64,000 nt of DNA from Marinobacter sp. LQ44 (GCF_001447155.2 NZ_CP014754.1:3286001-3350000), one strand, 5' to 3'. Positions 8,464 through 20,033 are shown, counted from the first letter of the stretch. Numbers and translations: made by a program. Notes: generated from the sequence alone by a model not told the origin.

Positions 8464-10149
8464 TTACATCTCCTCTGGCGCGCTAACGCCCAGCAAATCC
8501 AGGCCGTTGGCAATTACCTGGCGCACGGCTAGATAAAGGCTGACACGGGCATCCCGCAGGGCGGTGTCTTCAATCAACACCTTGTGGGCGTTGTAATAGG
8601 TGTGGAACTGGCCGGCCAGCTCACGCAGGTAATGGGTGAGGTGGTGCGGCTCCCGCTGGGCGGCGGAGTTGGCAATCAGCTCCGGGTATTTTGCCAGTTG
8701 GTTGGCCAGCTCTTTCTCTTCGTCCAGGGTTAACAGGCTGAGATCGCCAACACATTCGTTCATGCCCCGCTGTACGCCTTCCGCTGCCAGCTTACGCAAT
8801 ACGCTGCAAATACGGGCATGGGCATACTGAATGTAATACACCGGGTTTTCATTGGTCTGGGAGCGGGCCAGGTCGATATCGAAGGTCAACTGGGAATCGA
8901 CACGGCGCGCAGCCAGGAAGAAACGGGTGGCATCGCGGCCGACTTCGTCGATCAGGTCCCGTACGGTGACGTAGCTGCCGGCGCGCTTGGAGATTTTCAC
9001 TTCCTGGCCGGAGCGGGTCACCATCACCATCTGGTGCAGAACGTAGTCCGGCCAGCCCTGGGGGATGCCGGCTTTCAGTGCCTGCAGGCCGGCACGCACG
9101 CGGGTGACGGTGGAGTGGTGATCTGCACCCTGTTCGTTGATCACGGTGGTAAAGCCACGTTGCCACTTGTCCAGATGGTAGGCCACATCCGGCAGGAAGT
9201 AGGTATAGCCGCCATCCTTTTTACGCATAACGCGGTCTTTGTCATCGCCGAACTCGGTGGTTTTTAGCCACATGGCGCCATCTTGCTCGTAGGTGTAGCC
9301 GTTGGCTTTCAGGCGCTCAACGGTGGCTTCCACCTTGCCGTCCTCGTAAAGGGACGATTCCAGGAAATACACATCGAACTGAACGCCAAAGGCTTTCAGG
9401 TCCAGGTCCTGCTCCCGGCGCAGGTAGGCGACCGCGAATTCGCGGATGGCGTCCTGGTCTTCCGGATCGGCCTTGGCGGTCACTTCCCGGTCGTCGGCAA
9501 TCACGGTTTCGCCGGCCAGGTAGGCGTTGGCCACATCGACAATGTAATCGCCCCGGTAGCCGTCTTCCGGCCAGCTTTCGTGCTCAGGTGTCAGGCCTTT
9601 CACCCGGGCCTGAACCGACAGCGCCAGGTTGTTGATCTGGGCGCCGGCATCGTTGTAGTAAAACTCCCGGGTAACGTCGTAGCCGTTGGCTTCCAGCAGG
9701 CGGCACAGGCAGTCGCCAATGGCGGCACCGCGGCCGTGGCCCACGTGCAGCGGGCCGGTGGGGTTGGCGGAAACAAACTCCACCTGCACCTTTTCACCCT
9801 TGCCCGAGTTGTTGCGGCCAAACTGCTCTGCTTCATCCAGGATGGTGTTCACAATGCCGAAGGCGCTGGCGGTGCTCATGAAAAAGTTAATAAAGCCCGG
9901 CCCGGCAATCTCTACCTTCTCCACGGCCGCGCTTTCCGGCAACGCCGCTACCAGTGCTTCCGCCAGTTTTCGCGGCGGGCAGCCGGCAGCTTTCGAGGCC
10001 ACCAGGGCAATGTTGCAGGCGTAGTCGCCGTGGGATTTGTCCTTGGTGTTGCCCACCTGCGGGGTAAAGGCCTGGTCTGCCGGCAGGGTGCCTTCAGACT
10101 GCAGGGCCGCCAGTGCGGACTGGAGAAGCTCGGATACGGTCTCTTTCAT
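8464..10149 (-). CDS. argS: Arginyl-tRNA synthetase
   Basis: A 561-residue class I synthetase that charges tRNA-Arg. It has the HIGH-type motif HVGH at residues 135-138 within [14 protein letters not shown], and a KMSKS-type motif KISKR at 385-389. The N-terminal Arg-specific domain and the C-terminal DALR anticodon-binding domain, ending in [11 protein letters not shown], are both present. The SPOR gene begins only 7 bases after its stop and is probably cotranscribed. A candidate promoter lies at 10219-10247. Confidence 0.98.
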   Translation of the reverse strand: MKETVSELLQSALAALQSEGTLPADQAFTPQVGNTKDKSHGDYACNIALVASKAAGCPPRKLAEALVAALPESAAVEKVEIAGPGFINFFMSTASAFGIVNTILDEAEQFGRNNSGKGEKVQVEFVSANPTGPLHVGHGRGAAIGDCLCRLLEANGYDVTREFYYNDAGAQINNLALSVQARVKGLTPEHESWPEDGYRGDYIVDVANAYLAGETVIADDREVTAKADPEDQDAIREFAVAYLRREQDLDLKAFGVQFDVYFLESSLYEDGKVEATVERLKANGYTYEQDGAMWLKTTEFGDDKDRVMRKKDGGYTYFLPDVAYHLDKWQRGFTTVINEQGADHHSTVTRVRAGLQALKAGIPQGWPDYVLHQMVMVTRSGQEVKISKRAGSYVTVRDLIDEVGRDATRFFLAARRVDSQLTFDIDLARSQTNENPVYYIQYAHARICSVLRKLAAEGVQRGMNECVGDLSLLTLDEEKELANQLAKYPELIANSAAQREPHHLTHYLRELAGQFHTYYNAHKVLIEDTALRDARVSLYLAVRQVIANGLDLLGVSAPEEM

Positions 10150-10218
10150 GCGTCAGATGACTCGGTTTTCAGGAGAATGGGTACAGGGCAGGGCGCCCGT
10201 TGAAATCAGAAGAGGCGT

Positions 10219-10247
10219 ATTATCGCGGAAAGTTTGGGTGTAAGCAA
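10219..10247 (-). promoter_or_regulatory. Candidate sigma-70 promoter of argS
   Basis: On the minus strand TTGCTT (10247-10242) is followed after exactly 17 bases by GATAAT (10224-10219). It lies in the 120-base gap between priA and argS, about 70 bases before the argS start. Hexamers match 3/6 and 5/6. Confidence 0.45.
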
Positions 10248-10269
10248 AAAGCTAGCCTGTGTGAACTGA

Positions 10270-12435
10270 TCAGCCGGTTTCCTGCGGATCTACATCAACC
10301 ACCCATCGGGTACTGGAGGGCAGTTTGGTTTGGTCCAGGTATTGGCAGAGCTGTGTCAGCACGCGGTTCAGGTGGCCACGGCTATCGCTGCACAGGATCA
10401 GCTGAGCCCGGTGGCGGTCGGCTTTGCGGGCGATAACGGCAGGTAACGGGCCCCAGATGTCGATGCCGGGGCTCTGCGCCATGGGTTTCAGGGTGTCCAG
10501 AAGTTGCAGGCTGTTCTGCATGGTGTCGGCTTCCGCCCGTACGATCGCCATAGCGCGGTAGGGTGGCAGGGCGCCGGTTTCTCGCTCGGCCAGGAGTTGG
10601 TCTGCGATTGCAGCGTAGTTACCCCGGCACAAGTTGGTGAGAAGCGGGTGGTCGCTGTGGCAGGTCTGGATCAGCACTTTTCCCGGTTTGTCGCCCCGAC
10701 CGGCGCGGCCACTGACCTGCAGCAGAGTCTGGATCATCTGTTCCGGCGCCCGGAAATCAACACTGAACAGGCCACCGTCGGCGTTTACCACGCACACCAG
10801 TGTGACGTTGGGAAAGTCGTGGCCTTTTGCCAGCATTTGGGTGCCCACAAGAATGCACGGCTCACCAGTGTTCACTCTTTTAAGGATGGCTTGAATGCTG
10901 CCTTTACGCTGGGTGCTGTCCCGGTCGACCCGCACGATGGGGGTGTCCGGGAACTGTTCGGCCAAGGTGTCTTCGGTGCGCTCGGTGCCCTGGCCCACGG
11001 GCTTGAGGTTTTCGCTCTGGCATTTCGGGCAGGTGTGGCTGGCGGCCATCTGGAAGTCGCAGTGGTGGCAGCGCATGGCCCTGTCCCGCCGGTGGTAGGT
11101 CAGGCGGGTGTCGCAGCGGGGGCATTCTTCCAGGTGGCCACAGTCGAAGCACATCATCACCGGGGCAAAGCCGCGCCGGTTTACAAACACTAGGGCCTGT
11201 TCACCTTTTTCCAGTGTTTCCTTTATAGCGTTCAGGGCGGGGCGGGAAAGCCCGGCTTCCAGCGGCCGGCTGCGGATGTCCAGAAGCTCCAATGCTGGCG
11301 GTTTGGCGTTGCCGGCGCGTTCTTCCAGACGGATCAGCTGATACTTGCCCTGGCAGGCGTTATGCCAGGACTCCAGCGAGGGCGTGGCCGAGCCGAGAAT
11401 CACCGGGCACCGGTTCAGGTGAGCGCGGTAGACGGCAACATCCCGCCCGGAATATCGGAAGCCTTCGCCCTGTTTGTAGGAGCTGTCGTGCTCCTCATCG
11501 ACGATGATGGTGCGAAGGTGGCTAAAAGGAAGCAGCACTGCCGAGCGGGTGCCGATCAGGATGACCGGTTCGCCATTGCGGATTTTCAGCCAGGTGCTGA
11601 GGCGCTCGCCATCATTGAGGGCGGAATGCCATACCTGAATGCGGTCGCCAAAGTAGCGGCGGAAGCGAGCCAGGGTTTGAGGTGTCAGGTTGATTTCGGG
11701 CACCAGCACCAGTGCCTGTTCGTTCGTTTCAAGGTGCGTTTTTAAATAATGCAGGTAGAGCTCGGTTTTGCCGCTACCGGTGATGCCGTAGAGCAGGGTG
11801 GCGGAGAATTCGTGGGTGTGCTCCGGCATTTGAGCTGACGCTGCCTGTTGGGCGGCGGACAGGGTCGGGGCCGGCAGGTCTTCGGTGGCCGGCGTAGTTA
11901 AGGCTTTGGCGCCCTCGGTGATCAACTCTTTTTGTTGCAGGTTACGAATCTGAGCCCGGCTGAAGCCGGATTTCACCAGCGCGCTGGAGCTAATGCCAGG
12001 TGATTCCTTGATGGCATTGAACAGGGCGACCTGCCGATGTGCGTTGGCTGGTAAGGCGGCCTCTGTTGTCGCCGGATGCCAGCTTTCATCCGCTTTCTCC
12101 TGAGCGGGCCGGCCTCGTCGCAAGGCTGGGGGGAGGGCGGTAAACAGGCATTCCCCCAGCGGATGCTGGTAATAGTCGCTGGCCCAGGTGAGCAGGTTAA
12201 AGGTGTTGTCTGGCAGGGCTGGCCAGGCTTCCAGTGTGCCTTTGATGGCCTTCAGGTTGACGCCGGGCGGGGGCTCAACGCCAATCTCTACTACCAGGCC
12301 AGTCAAAGTCTGGCGGCCGAAAGGCACGGTAACCCGCTGGCCGGGGGCGAGCTCAAGGCCGTCGGGAATCAGGTAGTCAAACAGGCGCCTGAGGGGGCGG
12401 TTCAGGGCGATGCGGGCGATAGCTGGCCGTGTCAC
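10270..12435 (-). CDS. priA: Primosomal protein N' (replication restart helicase PriA)
   Basis: A 721-residue superfamily 2 helicase that recognises stalled forks and reloads the replisome. The N-terminal 3' DNA-binding domain is followed by Walker A GITGSGKT (217-224), Walker B DEEH (313-316) and a zinc-binding insertion with eight Cys at 429, 432, 438, 441, 456, 459, 469 and 472. Late helicase motifs such as LVGTQMLAKGHDF and QVSGRAGRGDKPG are intact. The length fits the family. It is divergent from rpmE, as in Pseudomonas. Confidence 0.98.
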   Translation of the reverse strand: MTRPAIARIALNRPLRRLFDYLIPDGLELAPGQRVTVPFGRQTLTGLVVEIGVEPPPGVNLKAIKGTLEAWPALPDNTFNLLTWASDYYQHPLGECLFTALPPALRRGRPAQEKADESWHPATTEAALPANAHRQVALFNAIKESPGISSSALVKSGFSRAQIRNLQQKELITEGAKALTTPATEDLPAPTLSAAQQAASAQMPEHTHEFSATLLYGITGSGKTELYLHYLKTHLETNEQALVLVPEINLTPQTLARFRRYFGDRIQVWHSALNDGERLSTWLKIRNGEPVILIGTRSAVLLPFSHLRTIIVDEEHDSSYKQGEGFRYSGRDVAVYRAHLNRCPVILGSATPSLESWHNACQGKYQLIRLEERAGNAKPPALELLDIRSRPLEAGLSRPALNAIKETLEKGEQALVFVNRRGFAPVMMCFDCGHLEECPRCDTRLTYHRRDRAMRCHHCDFQMAASHTCPKCQSENLKPVGQGTERTEDTLAEQFPDTPIVRVDRDSTQRKGSIQAILKRVNTGEPCILVGTQMLAKGHDFPNVTLVCVVNADGGLFSVDFRAPEQMIQTLLQVSGRAGRGDKPGKVLIQTCHSDHPLLTNLCRGNYAAIADQLLAERETGALPPYRAMAIVRAEADTMQNSLQLLDTLKPMAQSPGIDIWGPLPAVIARKADRHRAQLILCSDSRGHLNRVLTQLCQYLDQTKLPSSTRWVVDVDPQETG

Positions 12436-12668
12436 GGTATCTGCGTATCCTGATGGCGGGCCGTTTGGCGCCGGGCGTTGTGTTCTGGAGTCTTGTGAGG
12501 AGTCAAGATACTTGCCTGTGGCCGGGTTTGTCAGTAAGATTCGCGGTCTGTTTCTGGCCGGGCATGATTGTGCACGGTCTTTCCAATTGATTCAAACATG
12601 CGGTGCCTGGCATGTAGGCCGTTTCTCGGCGGGTGATCAGGTAGCGGCATGACCGACAGAGGTTCGCC

Positions 12669-12890
12669 ATGAAAGAAGGTATTCACCCGAAGTACGAAGA
12701 CATTACCGCCACCTGTTCTTGCGGTAACGTGATCAAGACCCGTTCCACCGTGGGTAACGATCTGCAGCTGGACGTATGCTCCCAGTGCCACCCGTTCTAC
12801 ACCGGTAAGCAGAAGGTTATGGACACCGGCGGTCGTATCGATCGGTTCCAGAAGCGTTTCGGCAGCCGTATCGGTGGCAAGAAAGCCTGA
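12669..12890 (+). CDS. rpmE: 50S ribosomal protein bL31
   Basis: A 73-residue ribosomal protein of the large subunit. The four Cys at positions 16, 18, 37 and 40 mark the zinc-binding form (RpmE), not the zinc-free paralogue made under zinc starvation (YkgM type). The start ATG has AGAGG about 7 bases upstream. It stands alone, divergent from priA, and is closed by a strong terminator 19 bases downstream. Confidence 0.97.
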   Translation: MKEGIHPKYEDITATCSCGNVIKTRSTVGNDLQLDVCSQCHPFYTGKQKVMDTGGRIDRFQKRFGSRIGGKKA

Positions 12891-12908
12891 TCTGCACCGA
12901 AATGTTGC

Positions 12909-12934
12909 AAAAAAGCGCCTGAGGGCGCTTTTTT
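12909..12934 (+). terminator. Intrinsic terminator of rpmE
   Basis: An 11-base stem (12909-12919 with 12924-12934) with tetraloop TGAG and a T-run that continues to 12935. Confidence 0.9.
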
Positions 12935-13012
12935 TGTGTCCGGACGTCGGTTTTTTCGATGTCTTATACGCAAAATGCACTATTGACTGGTCATAAAATA
13001 TTCGGTTACGGC

Positions 13013-13041
13013 TTGTCGTTTCGGGGCGGTCGCGCCATAAT
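13013..13041 (+). promoter_or_regulatory. Candidate sigma-70 promoter of the malic enzyme gene
   Basis: TTGTCG at 13013-13018 and CATAAT at 13036-13041 are 17 bases apart, 66 bases before the chosen start. The hexamers match the consensus at 4/6 and 5/6. Confidence 0.5.
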
Positions 13042-13106
13042 GTCGCGCTCCGTTGGGCGAGCCCCGGCGGTTATTACCTTTAAACGTGACAAACGGAACA
13101 GTGGCA

Positions 13107-14372
13107 ATGTCTCAAGATCTGAAAGAAGCAGCCCTTGAATATCACGCCAAACCGCGGCCGGGTAAGCTGAGTGTTGAAATCACCAAGCCAACCCAGACTT
13201 CCCGCGACCTTTCCCTGGCGTACAGCCCCGGGGTTGCCGAACCGGTCCGCGAGATCGCGAAGGACCCCGAGAACGCATACAAGTACACGGCCAAGGGCAA
13301 CCTGGTAGCTGTGATTTCTGATGGTACTGCGATCCTGGGTCTGGGTAATCTCGGCCCCCTGGCAAGCAAGCCGGTAATGGAAGGCAAGGGCGTACTGTTC
13401 AAGCGCTTTGCTGGTATTGACGTGTTCGATATCGAAGTCAATTCCGAAAGCCCGCAAGCGTTTATTGAAACTGTAGAGCGTATCGCGGATACCTTCGGTG
13501 GTATCAACCTCGAAGACATCAAGGCACCGGAGTGCTTCGAGATTGAGCGTGCGCTGATCGAAAAGTGCAACGTGCCCATCTTCCATGATGACCAGCACGG
13601 CACTGCCATCGTGACTGCAGCTGGCATGATCAACGCCCTTGAGCTGCAGGGTAAGAAAATTGAAGAGGCAAAGGTGGTTTGTCTGGGCGCCGGTGCGGCT
13701 GCCATTGCCTGCATGAAGTTGTTGATCAGCTGCGGTATTCGCTCTGAAAACATTTTCATGCTCGACCGCAAGGGTGTGATCCACTCTGGTCGTGACGATC
13801 TGAACCAGTACAAAGCGATGTTCGCCAACGAGACAGACAAGCGCACACTGGATGACGCCATTGATGGCGCCGACGTGTTCCTGGGTCTGTCTGGTCCGGA
13901 CCTGTTGAGTGCTGAGCAGCTGGCGAAGATGGCTCCGAACCCGGTGGTGTTTGCCTGTTCCAACCCGGATCCGGAAATCAGCCCGGAAGTGGCTCTGGCT
14001 ACCCGCGATGATCTGATCATGGCAACCGGCCGTTCGGACTATCCGAACCAGGTGAACAACGTGCTTGGCTTCCCGTTCATTTTCCGTGGCGCGCTGGACG
14101 TTCGTGCAACCGCTATCAACGAGGAAATGAAGGTTGCCGCGGTTAACGCAATCCGTGAGCTGGCCAAAGAGCCGGTGCCGCAGGAAATCTGTGAAGCCTA
14201 CGGTGTTGATTCGTTCGAATTCGGTAAGGAATACATCATTCCAAAGCCGATGGATGTTCGTCTGCTGGAAGTGGTGCCGGCTGCCGTGGCCCGTGCTGCG
14301 GTAGATTCCGGTGTTGCGCGCAATCCGTACCCTGCGCATTACCCGCTGAAGTCTATGGACGACATCATCTGA
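13107..14372 (+). CDS. Malic enzyme (oxaloacetate-decarboxylating malate dehydrogenase), short form
   Basis: Oxidatively decarboxylates malate to pyruvate and makes NAD(P)H. The 421 residues contain the malic N-terminal domain (SLAYSPGVAEPVREI, DGTAILGLGNLG), the metal and substrate region FHDDQHGTA, and the dinucleotide fold VVCLGAGAAAIACM. The phosphotransacetylase-like C-terminal domain of the long MaeB type is absent, as in the short form known from Pseudomonas. The start ATG at 13107 (MSQDLKEAA) fits relatives; an in-frame extension to 13053 is unlikely. NAD versus NADP preference was not determined. It is closed by the terminator at 14399. Confidence 0.95.
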   Translation: MSQDLKEAALEYHAKPRPGKLSVEITKPTQTSRDLSLAYSPGVAEPVREIAKDPENAYKYTAKGNLVAVISDGTAILGLGNLGPLASKPVMEGKGVLFKRFAGIDVFDIEVNSESPQAFIETVERIADTFGGINLEDIKAPECFEIERALIEKCNVPIFHDDQHGTAIVTAAGMINALELQGKKIEEAKVVCLGAGAAAIACMKLLISCGIRSENIFMLDRKGVIHSGRDDLNQYKAMFANETDKRTLDDAIDGADVFLGLSGPDLLSAEQLAKMAPNPVVFACSNPDPEISPEVALATRDDLIMATGRSDYPNQVNNVLGFPFIFRGALDVRATAINEEMKVAAVNAIRELAKEPVPQEICEAYGVDSFEFGKEYIIPKPMDVRLLEVVPAAVARAAVDSGVARNPYPAHYPLKSMDDII

Positions 14373-14398
14373 TCTGGATGTAGTTGTTCGGCTTCAAC

Positions 14399-14429
14399 AA
14401 AAAACCGGCGGAGATCCCGCCGGTTTTTT
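14399..14429. terminator. Bidirectional intrinsic terminator between the malic enzyme gene and ponA
   Basis: A 13-base stem (14399-14411 with 14417-14429) with a 5-base loop, A-run on the left and T-run on the right. The two flanking genes converge on it. Confidence 0.9.
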
Positions 14430-14464
14430 TGTGTCTGGCCATTGCTGGGCTCGCCTGCACTGGA

Positions 14465-16993
14465 TCAGAAAATCTGTCCGGGCAGGCTGTCAGAGTCATT
14501 GGCGCCTGATCCGTTGCCGTTGGTGTCCTGTGATAGCGGCGCTGGGGCATCTTCCTCTTTGAAGATTTCAAACGTGCCATCTTCTCCAGGGCGCGCCCGT
14601 TCGCCGGTTCTGGGGTTAATGCGGATGTTCACAATCCCGTTGGGTCTTGCCATGGTAGATTCGGGTGCGCCTTGCATGGCGGTTTTCATGTAATCAACCC
14701 AGATTGGCAGGGCTGTGCTTGCGCCAAACTCCCGTCGGCCGAGGGGGGCTGGCTGGTCGAAGCCCACCCATACGGTTGTTGCCACGTCGTGATTGAAGCC
14801 GGCAAACCAGGTGTCTTTCTGTTCGTTTGTGGTGCCGGTTTTGCCAGCCAGGTCTTGGCGATTCAGCGCCAGTGCGCGGCGACCGGTGCCGCGACGGACC
14901 ACGTCCTGAAGAATCGTGTGCATGATATAAACCGAGCGTTCGTCGGCCAGGCGTTTCATCACGCGTTTTTCCGCAGACTGCTGGGCGCTTGCCGGCAACA
15001 GAATGCCATCCGTTTCCGGTGTGTCGCTGTTGCTCTCTGTGAGCGGGCCTTCACTGGCGTTATCTGTCAGTTGCTGTTCGCAGTCGTCGTCACACAGCAC
15101 GGTTTCCGGTGCCTCGTAGACAACCGTGCCATCCGGCTCCCGAATCGTCTTGATAAGATACGGTTCCACGTCGTAGCCGCCATTGGCAATAACGGCAAAG
15201 CCCCGCGCCAGTTCCATTGGCGTGAGCTGGCCAGCCCCCAGAGAAAGTGACAGGTTGGCTGGCATGTTGGCGGTCGGGATCTTCAGCTGATCCAGGTAAC
15301 TCAGGGTCTGACGAATGCCTAGATCCCTCAGCAGTCGAATCGAAACCAGGTTGCGCGAGCGATAGAGGCCTTCCCTGAGTGTGGTTGGGCCATAAAACTG
15401 ACCTGATGAATTCTGGGGACGCCAGGCGCCTTCGAGCTCTGAGTCCTCAAATACGATGGGTGCATCGTTGTAAATGGTTGCGGGTGTGCGGCCGTTCTCC
15501 AGGGCAGAGAGGTATAGGAAAGGTTTGAACGTGGAACCTGGCTGGCGGTTAGCCTGGGTTGCCCGGTTGTATTTGCTCTGGCTAAAGCTGTAACCGCCGG
15601 CAAGGGCCTCAATGGCGCCGGTTTTTGCCGACAGAGAAATCACTGCGCCTTCCACTCTTGGGGCCTGAGAGAGCGCAACCTGTAGTTCAAGCCGGGGCTC
15701 GTTGCTGTCTGCTTCGCCGTCCTGTTCCTGAATCTGTGGCAGTTGTGCCACCTTGACGTAGACCACATCGCCAGCGCTGACCACGTCCGAAGGTTTTTCG
15801 GGGGTTGGGCCTGTCAGGTTCTCGGTGCGGTATCGCTTGGCCCAGGTCATGGTGTCGAAGTCCATCTTGCCGGGGCCGAGATGGCGGGTGTGCACCCGCG
15901 CCGCGCCTTCGTCATCATTCACTGCGGTGATTACTGCCGGGATCAGGCTTTCTACCCTTGGGTAATTAAGTAATTGGCTGGATAAATCCGACGCAGACAT
16001 GCCGGCAATGTCAAGCTGGCCGATGGGGCCGCGGAAACCGTGCCGCCGATCGTAGTTTTCAAGACCGGTGCGGAGGGTTTCCGTTGCCGCTTGTTGTTTG
16101 GTTCCGTCAACGGTCAGCGTCACGCTGTAGCCATCATTGTAGGCAGCTTCACCAAAACGGCGAACCATCTCCGTTCGTGCCATCTCGGCGACGTAATCGG
16201 CGTCTACCTCAGCTTCCCGCATGTTATAGGTGGCGGTGAGCGGGGCTTTGGTTGCTTCTGACCAGTCTTCCTGTGTGATGTAGCCGAGATCCCGCATTCT
16301 TCCAAGAATCCAGTTTCGGCGTATCAGTGCTCGCTCAGGGTTGGCCAGAGGGTTGTAGGCAGAAGGCGCCTTTGGTAGTCCAGCCAGCATGGCCATCTGG
16401 GCAAGGGTGAGCTCGTCGACGGGTTTGTCGTAATAGACCTGGGCGGCGGCGGCGATGCCGTAGGCGCGGTTGCCCAGGTAGATCTTGTTCAGGTACAGCT
16501 CCAGGATCTTGTCTTTATCAAGTTCACGTTCGATCTGAAGAGCCAGAAGTATCTCGTTGAACTTACGAATAAAGGTGCGGTCGCGTGACAAAAAGTAATT
16601 TTTTGCAACCTGCATGGTGATCGTACTGCCGCCGGACTGGATACTGCCGGTGGACACCAGTTCGATGGCAGCCCGCGTCAACCCTTTGATGTCGACTCCG
16701 AAATGGTCGTGGAATCGGGCGTCTTCCGCGGCCAGAAAGGCTTGTAACTGAATTGTAGGGATCTGTTCGATTGTGATCGGTGCCCTTCTCTTTTCGCCGA
16801 ATTCTGCTATTAATCTGTTGTCTGCACTGTATACCCGAAGCGGCGTCTGAAGTTTTACGTCCAGCAGTTGGTGAACAGGAGGCAGACTGGGCCGAAGGTA
16901 TAAATAGAAGGCCGAGGCGATAATAATGGCGACACTCAGGCCGGTGAGCAGGAACCAGGCGAAAACACGAGATGTGCGCAGCAAATGAGACAT
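14465..16993 (-). CDS. ponA: Penicillin-binding protein 1A (bifunctional peptidoglycan synthase)
   Basis: An 842-residue inner-membrane enzyme that polymerises glycan strands and cross-links them in the periplasm. After an N-terminal membrane anchor (about 11-32) comes the GT51 transglycosylase domain, with catalytic Glu90 in EDARFHDHFG and GGSTITMQVAKN. The central OB-like insertion lies near 350-400. The transpeptidase domain has nucleophile Ser487 in PGSTFKP, an SRN motif, and KTGT at 718-721. The acidic Ser/Asn-rich tail has no recognised function. It is divergent from pilM across 238 bases, the same neighbour as in Pseudomonas. Confidence 0.97.
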   Translation of the reverse strand: MSHLLRTSRVFAWFLLTGLSVAIIIASAFYLYLRPSLPPVHQLLDVKLQTPLRVYSADNRLIAEFGEKRRAPITIEQIPTIQLQAFLAAEDARFHDHFGVDIKGLTRAAIELVSTGSIQSGGSTITMQVAKNYFLSRDRTFIRKFNEILLALQIERELDKDKILELYLNKIYLGNRAYGIAAAAQVYYDKPVDELTLAQMAMLAGLPKAPSAYNPLANPERALIRRNWILGRMRDLGYITQEDWSEATKAPLTATYNMREAEVDADYVAEMARTEMVRRFGEAAYNDGYSVTLTVDGTKQQAATETLRTGLENYDRRHGFRGPIGQLDIAGMSASDLSSQLLNYPRVESLIPAVITAVNDDEGAARVHTRHLGPGKMDFDTMTWAKRYRTENLTGPTPEKPSDVVSAGDVVYVKVAQLPQIQEQDGEADSNEPRLELQVALSQAPRVEGAVISLSAKTGAIEALAGGYSFSQSKYNRATQANRQPGSTFKPFLYLSALENGRTPATIYNDAPIVFEDSELEGAWRPQNSSGQFYGPTTLREGLYRSRNLVSIRLLRDLGIRQTLSYLDQLKIPTANMPANLSLSLGAGQLTPMELARGFAVIANGGYDVEPYLIKTIREPDGTVVYEAPETVLCDDDCEQQLTDNASEGPLTESNSDTPETDGILLPASAQQSAEKRVMKRLADERSVYIMHTILQDVVRRGTGRRALALNRQDLAGKTGTTNEQKDTWFAGFNHDVATTVWVGFDQPAPLGRREFGASTALPIWVDYMKTAMQGAPESTMARPNGIVNIRINPRTGERARPGEDGTFEIFKEEDAPAPLSQDTNGNGSGANDSDSLPGQIF

Positions 16994-17222
16994 TTTTTTC
17001 TGACAACAGTTGGATATAGGTCTATTATTTGAGAAATTGCTTTAGGAAGGTTGAGTTGCTTCACTGAATGCAAGATCTCTTGAATAACAAAGAGCCTGCA
17101 TTGTAGACGGAAAACTTGAAGAATTCTCTTACATAAAAAACACATAAAGCGTCTCTGTCATGATTGCCGTATCAGGGATTGGTTCAGAGGCGCCTTAGCC
17201 GGGTGCATTAAACCAGGTATAG

Positions 17223-18295
<1,073 letters not shown>

Positions 18296-18296
<1 letters not shown>

Positions 18297-18859
18297 TGGC
18301 AAAGATTAACCTCAGACCATGGCGTGAGGAACTGCGAGCTGAGAAGCAGAAGCAGTTCGTGGTCATGATCCTTGGCGCAGCTATTGTTGCTGCCGGCCTG
18401 GCGTTTCTTTGGAAATCCGATCTGGACAGCCGGATTGCCTATCAGCAATCCCGTAATGCCTACATTGAAACCGCCACAAAACAGCTTGATCAGCAGATCA
18501 GGGAAATCGAGAACCTCAAGCGTCAGCGCGATGAATTGCTGGCGAGAATGCAGGTAATCCAGGATCTGCAGGGTACTCGCCCGGTCATCGTTCGGGTGTT
18601 TGATGAGTTGGTTCGCACCTTGCCTGATGGCCTCTTCTACACCGATCTGAAGCGGACGGGAGAACGCATCGAAATCGTGGGTATGGCGGAGTCGAACAGC
18701 CGCATATCCAACCTGATGCGTCAGTTTGATGACTCTGACTGGTTCACCAATCCCAACCTTACCAATGTGGCTGCAGCCGACGCTCGTCGTGCAGGTTACA
18801 GCCAGTTCAACCTGTCTGTTCAGCAGCAGACGCCAGAGCCCGAAGGGGAGGATAATTAA
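18296..18859 (+). CDS. pilN: Type IV pilus assembly protein PilN
   Basis: A 187-residue inner-membrane protein. The N-terminal INLRPWREE is the conserved tail that fits into PilM. One membrane segment (about 22-40) and a periplasmic coiled coil plus ferredoxin-like domain follow, which pair with PilO. The ATG overlaps the pilM stop by one base and its own stop overlaps pilO by one base, so the three are translationally coupled. Confidence 0.97.
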
Positions 18860-19470
18860 TGAGCCTCGCGGACTCACTCAAAAGCTTGAACGAATTTGAT
18901 ATCAACGACCTCGATATCAATAACGCCGGTATCTGGCCTGCACCGATAAAAGCCATTGTTGCTCTGATTATTTTTGGCCTGATTCTTGGCGGCGGATACT
19001 GGTTCTTTATCAAAGATCAGTATGCTCAGTTGGAAAGGGTCGAGCGCACCGAGCAGGAGCTCAAGCAACAATATGAGCGTAAGGCCTATCAGGTGGCTAA
19101 CCTTGACGTGTTCAAAGCTCAAATGGCTGAGATGGAAGAGACGTTTGGCGCGTTGGTACGCCAGTTGCCCAGTGAGACTGAGGTGCCGGGGTTGTTGGAG
19201 GATATCACCAATACCGCATTGGGTAGTGGTCTGTCTCTGCAGCAAGTGGCGCTACAGCCTGAGCAGCGGCGGGATTTTTACTCGGAGTTGCCGATCAATA
19301 TCCGGGTATCCGGTGCGTATCACGAACTTGCGACGTTTGTTAGCAGTGTGGCAAGTCTGCCGCGGATTGTGACATTGCACGATTTAACCATAAAACCAAT
19401 TGGCGGAGATGGTGAGCGGCTTGATATGCAAGTTGTTGCACGTACCTACCGCTACCGGGCTGGAGAGTGA
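18859..19470 (+). CDS. pilO: Type IV pilus assembly protein PilO
   Basis: A 203-residue bitopic inner-membrane protein. The membrane segment is near residues 32-51 (AIVALIIFGLILGGGYWFFI); a periplasmic coiled coil and a ferredoxin-like domain follow (GLSLQQVAL ... LPINIRVSGAYHELATFV). It forms heterodimers with PilN that connect PilM to PilP and the secretin. The start overlaps the pilN stop and the pilP start follows 2 bases after its stop. Confidence 0.96.
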   Translation: MSLADSLKSLNEFDINDLDINNAGIWPAPIKAIVALIIFGLILGGGYWFFIKDQYAQLERVERTEQELKQQYERKAYQVANLDVFKAQMAEMEETFGALVRQLPSETEVPGLLEDITNTALGSGLSLQQVALQPEQRRDFYSELPINIRVSGAYHELATFVSSVASLPRIVTLHDLTIKPIGGDGERLDMQVVARTYRYRAGE

Positions 19471-19472
19471 GC

Positions 19473-20015
19473 ATGACAGGAAAGCATGCGGGAAAAGCCT
19501 GGCTGGGTGTGTGTCTGGCGTCTTTGCTGACGGCTTGTTCCCAGGGCAACGGTTTCTCGGATCTGGACAAGTTCATGGCCGATACCCGGGCGAAGCCCCG
19601 GGGGCACGTGGAGCCCCTGCCAGAATTCAAGGCTTATGAGGCGTTCAGTTATTCAGCAGCCGATCGTCGTGCCCCCTTTGAGCCGCCTGTTGACGTTCAG
19701 TTGACCATGGTGGACGACGAACCGGTCAGTGACGTCGAGCCAGATCTGGACCGGCCGAGAGAAGTGCTTGAGAACTTTGATCTTAAGTCGCTGACCATGG
19801 TCGGCACGCTGCAGGGTGTCGACGGCGGCCTGTTTGCGCTTATCCGGGATGGTAACAACGGCATTCACCGGGTACGAAACGGAAATTATATGGGGCAGAA
19901 CTACGGTCGGATTGTCGGCATCAGTGAAACCCGCATTGAATTGATTGAAATCGTTCCAAATGGCCGGGGTGGCTGGGTCGAGCGCCCACGTTCCCTGTCT
20001 TTGGATGAAGGATAA
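19473..20015 (+). CDS. pilP: Type IV pilus lipoprotein PilP
   Basis: A 180-residue inner-membrane lipoprotein that links PilN-PilO to the PilQ secretin. The signal peptide ends in the lipobox LLTAC. The C-terminal beta domain (SLTMVGTLQGVDGGLFALI ... VRNGNYMGQNYGRI) is the family hallmark. ATG 19473 was chosen because GGAG lies 7 bases upstream; the in-frame GTG at 19467 is too close to that site. Confidence 0.96.
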   Translation: MTGKHAGKAWLGVCLASLLTACSQGNGFSDLDKFMADTRAKPRGHVEPLPEFKAYEAFSYSAADRRAPFEPPVDVQLTMVDDEPVSDVEPDLDRPREVLENFDLKSLTMVGTLQGVDGGLFALIRDGNNGIHRVRNGNYMGQNYGRIVGISETRIELIEIVPNGRGGWVERPRSLSLDEG

Positions 20016-20033
20016 GGCCGGGAGCGATAAAGG

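Noticed and set aside
9283..10203. 306-codon open frame opposite argS
   Set aside because: Antisense shadow, no motif, no ribosome site.
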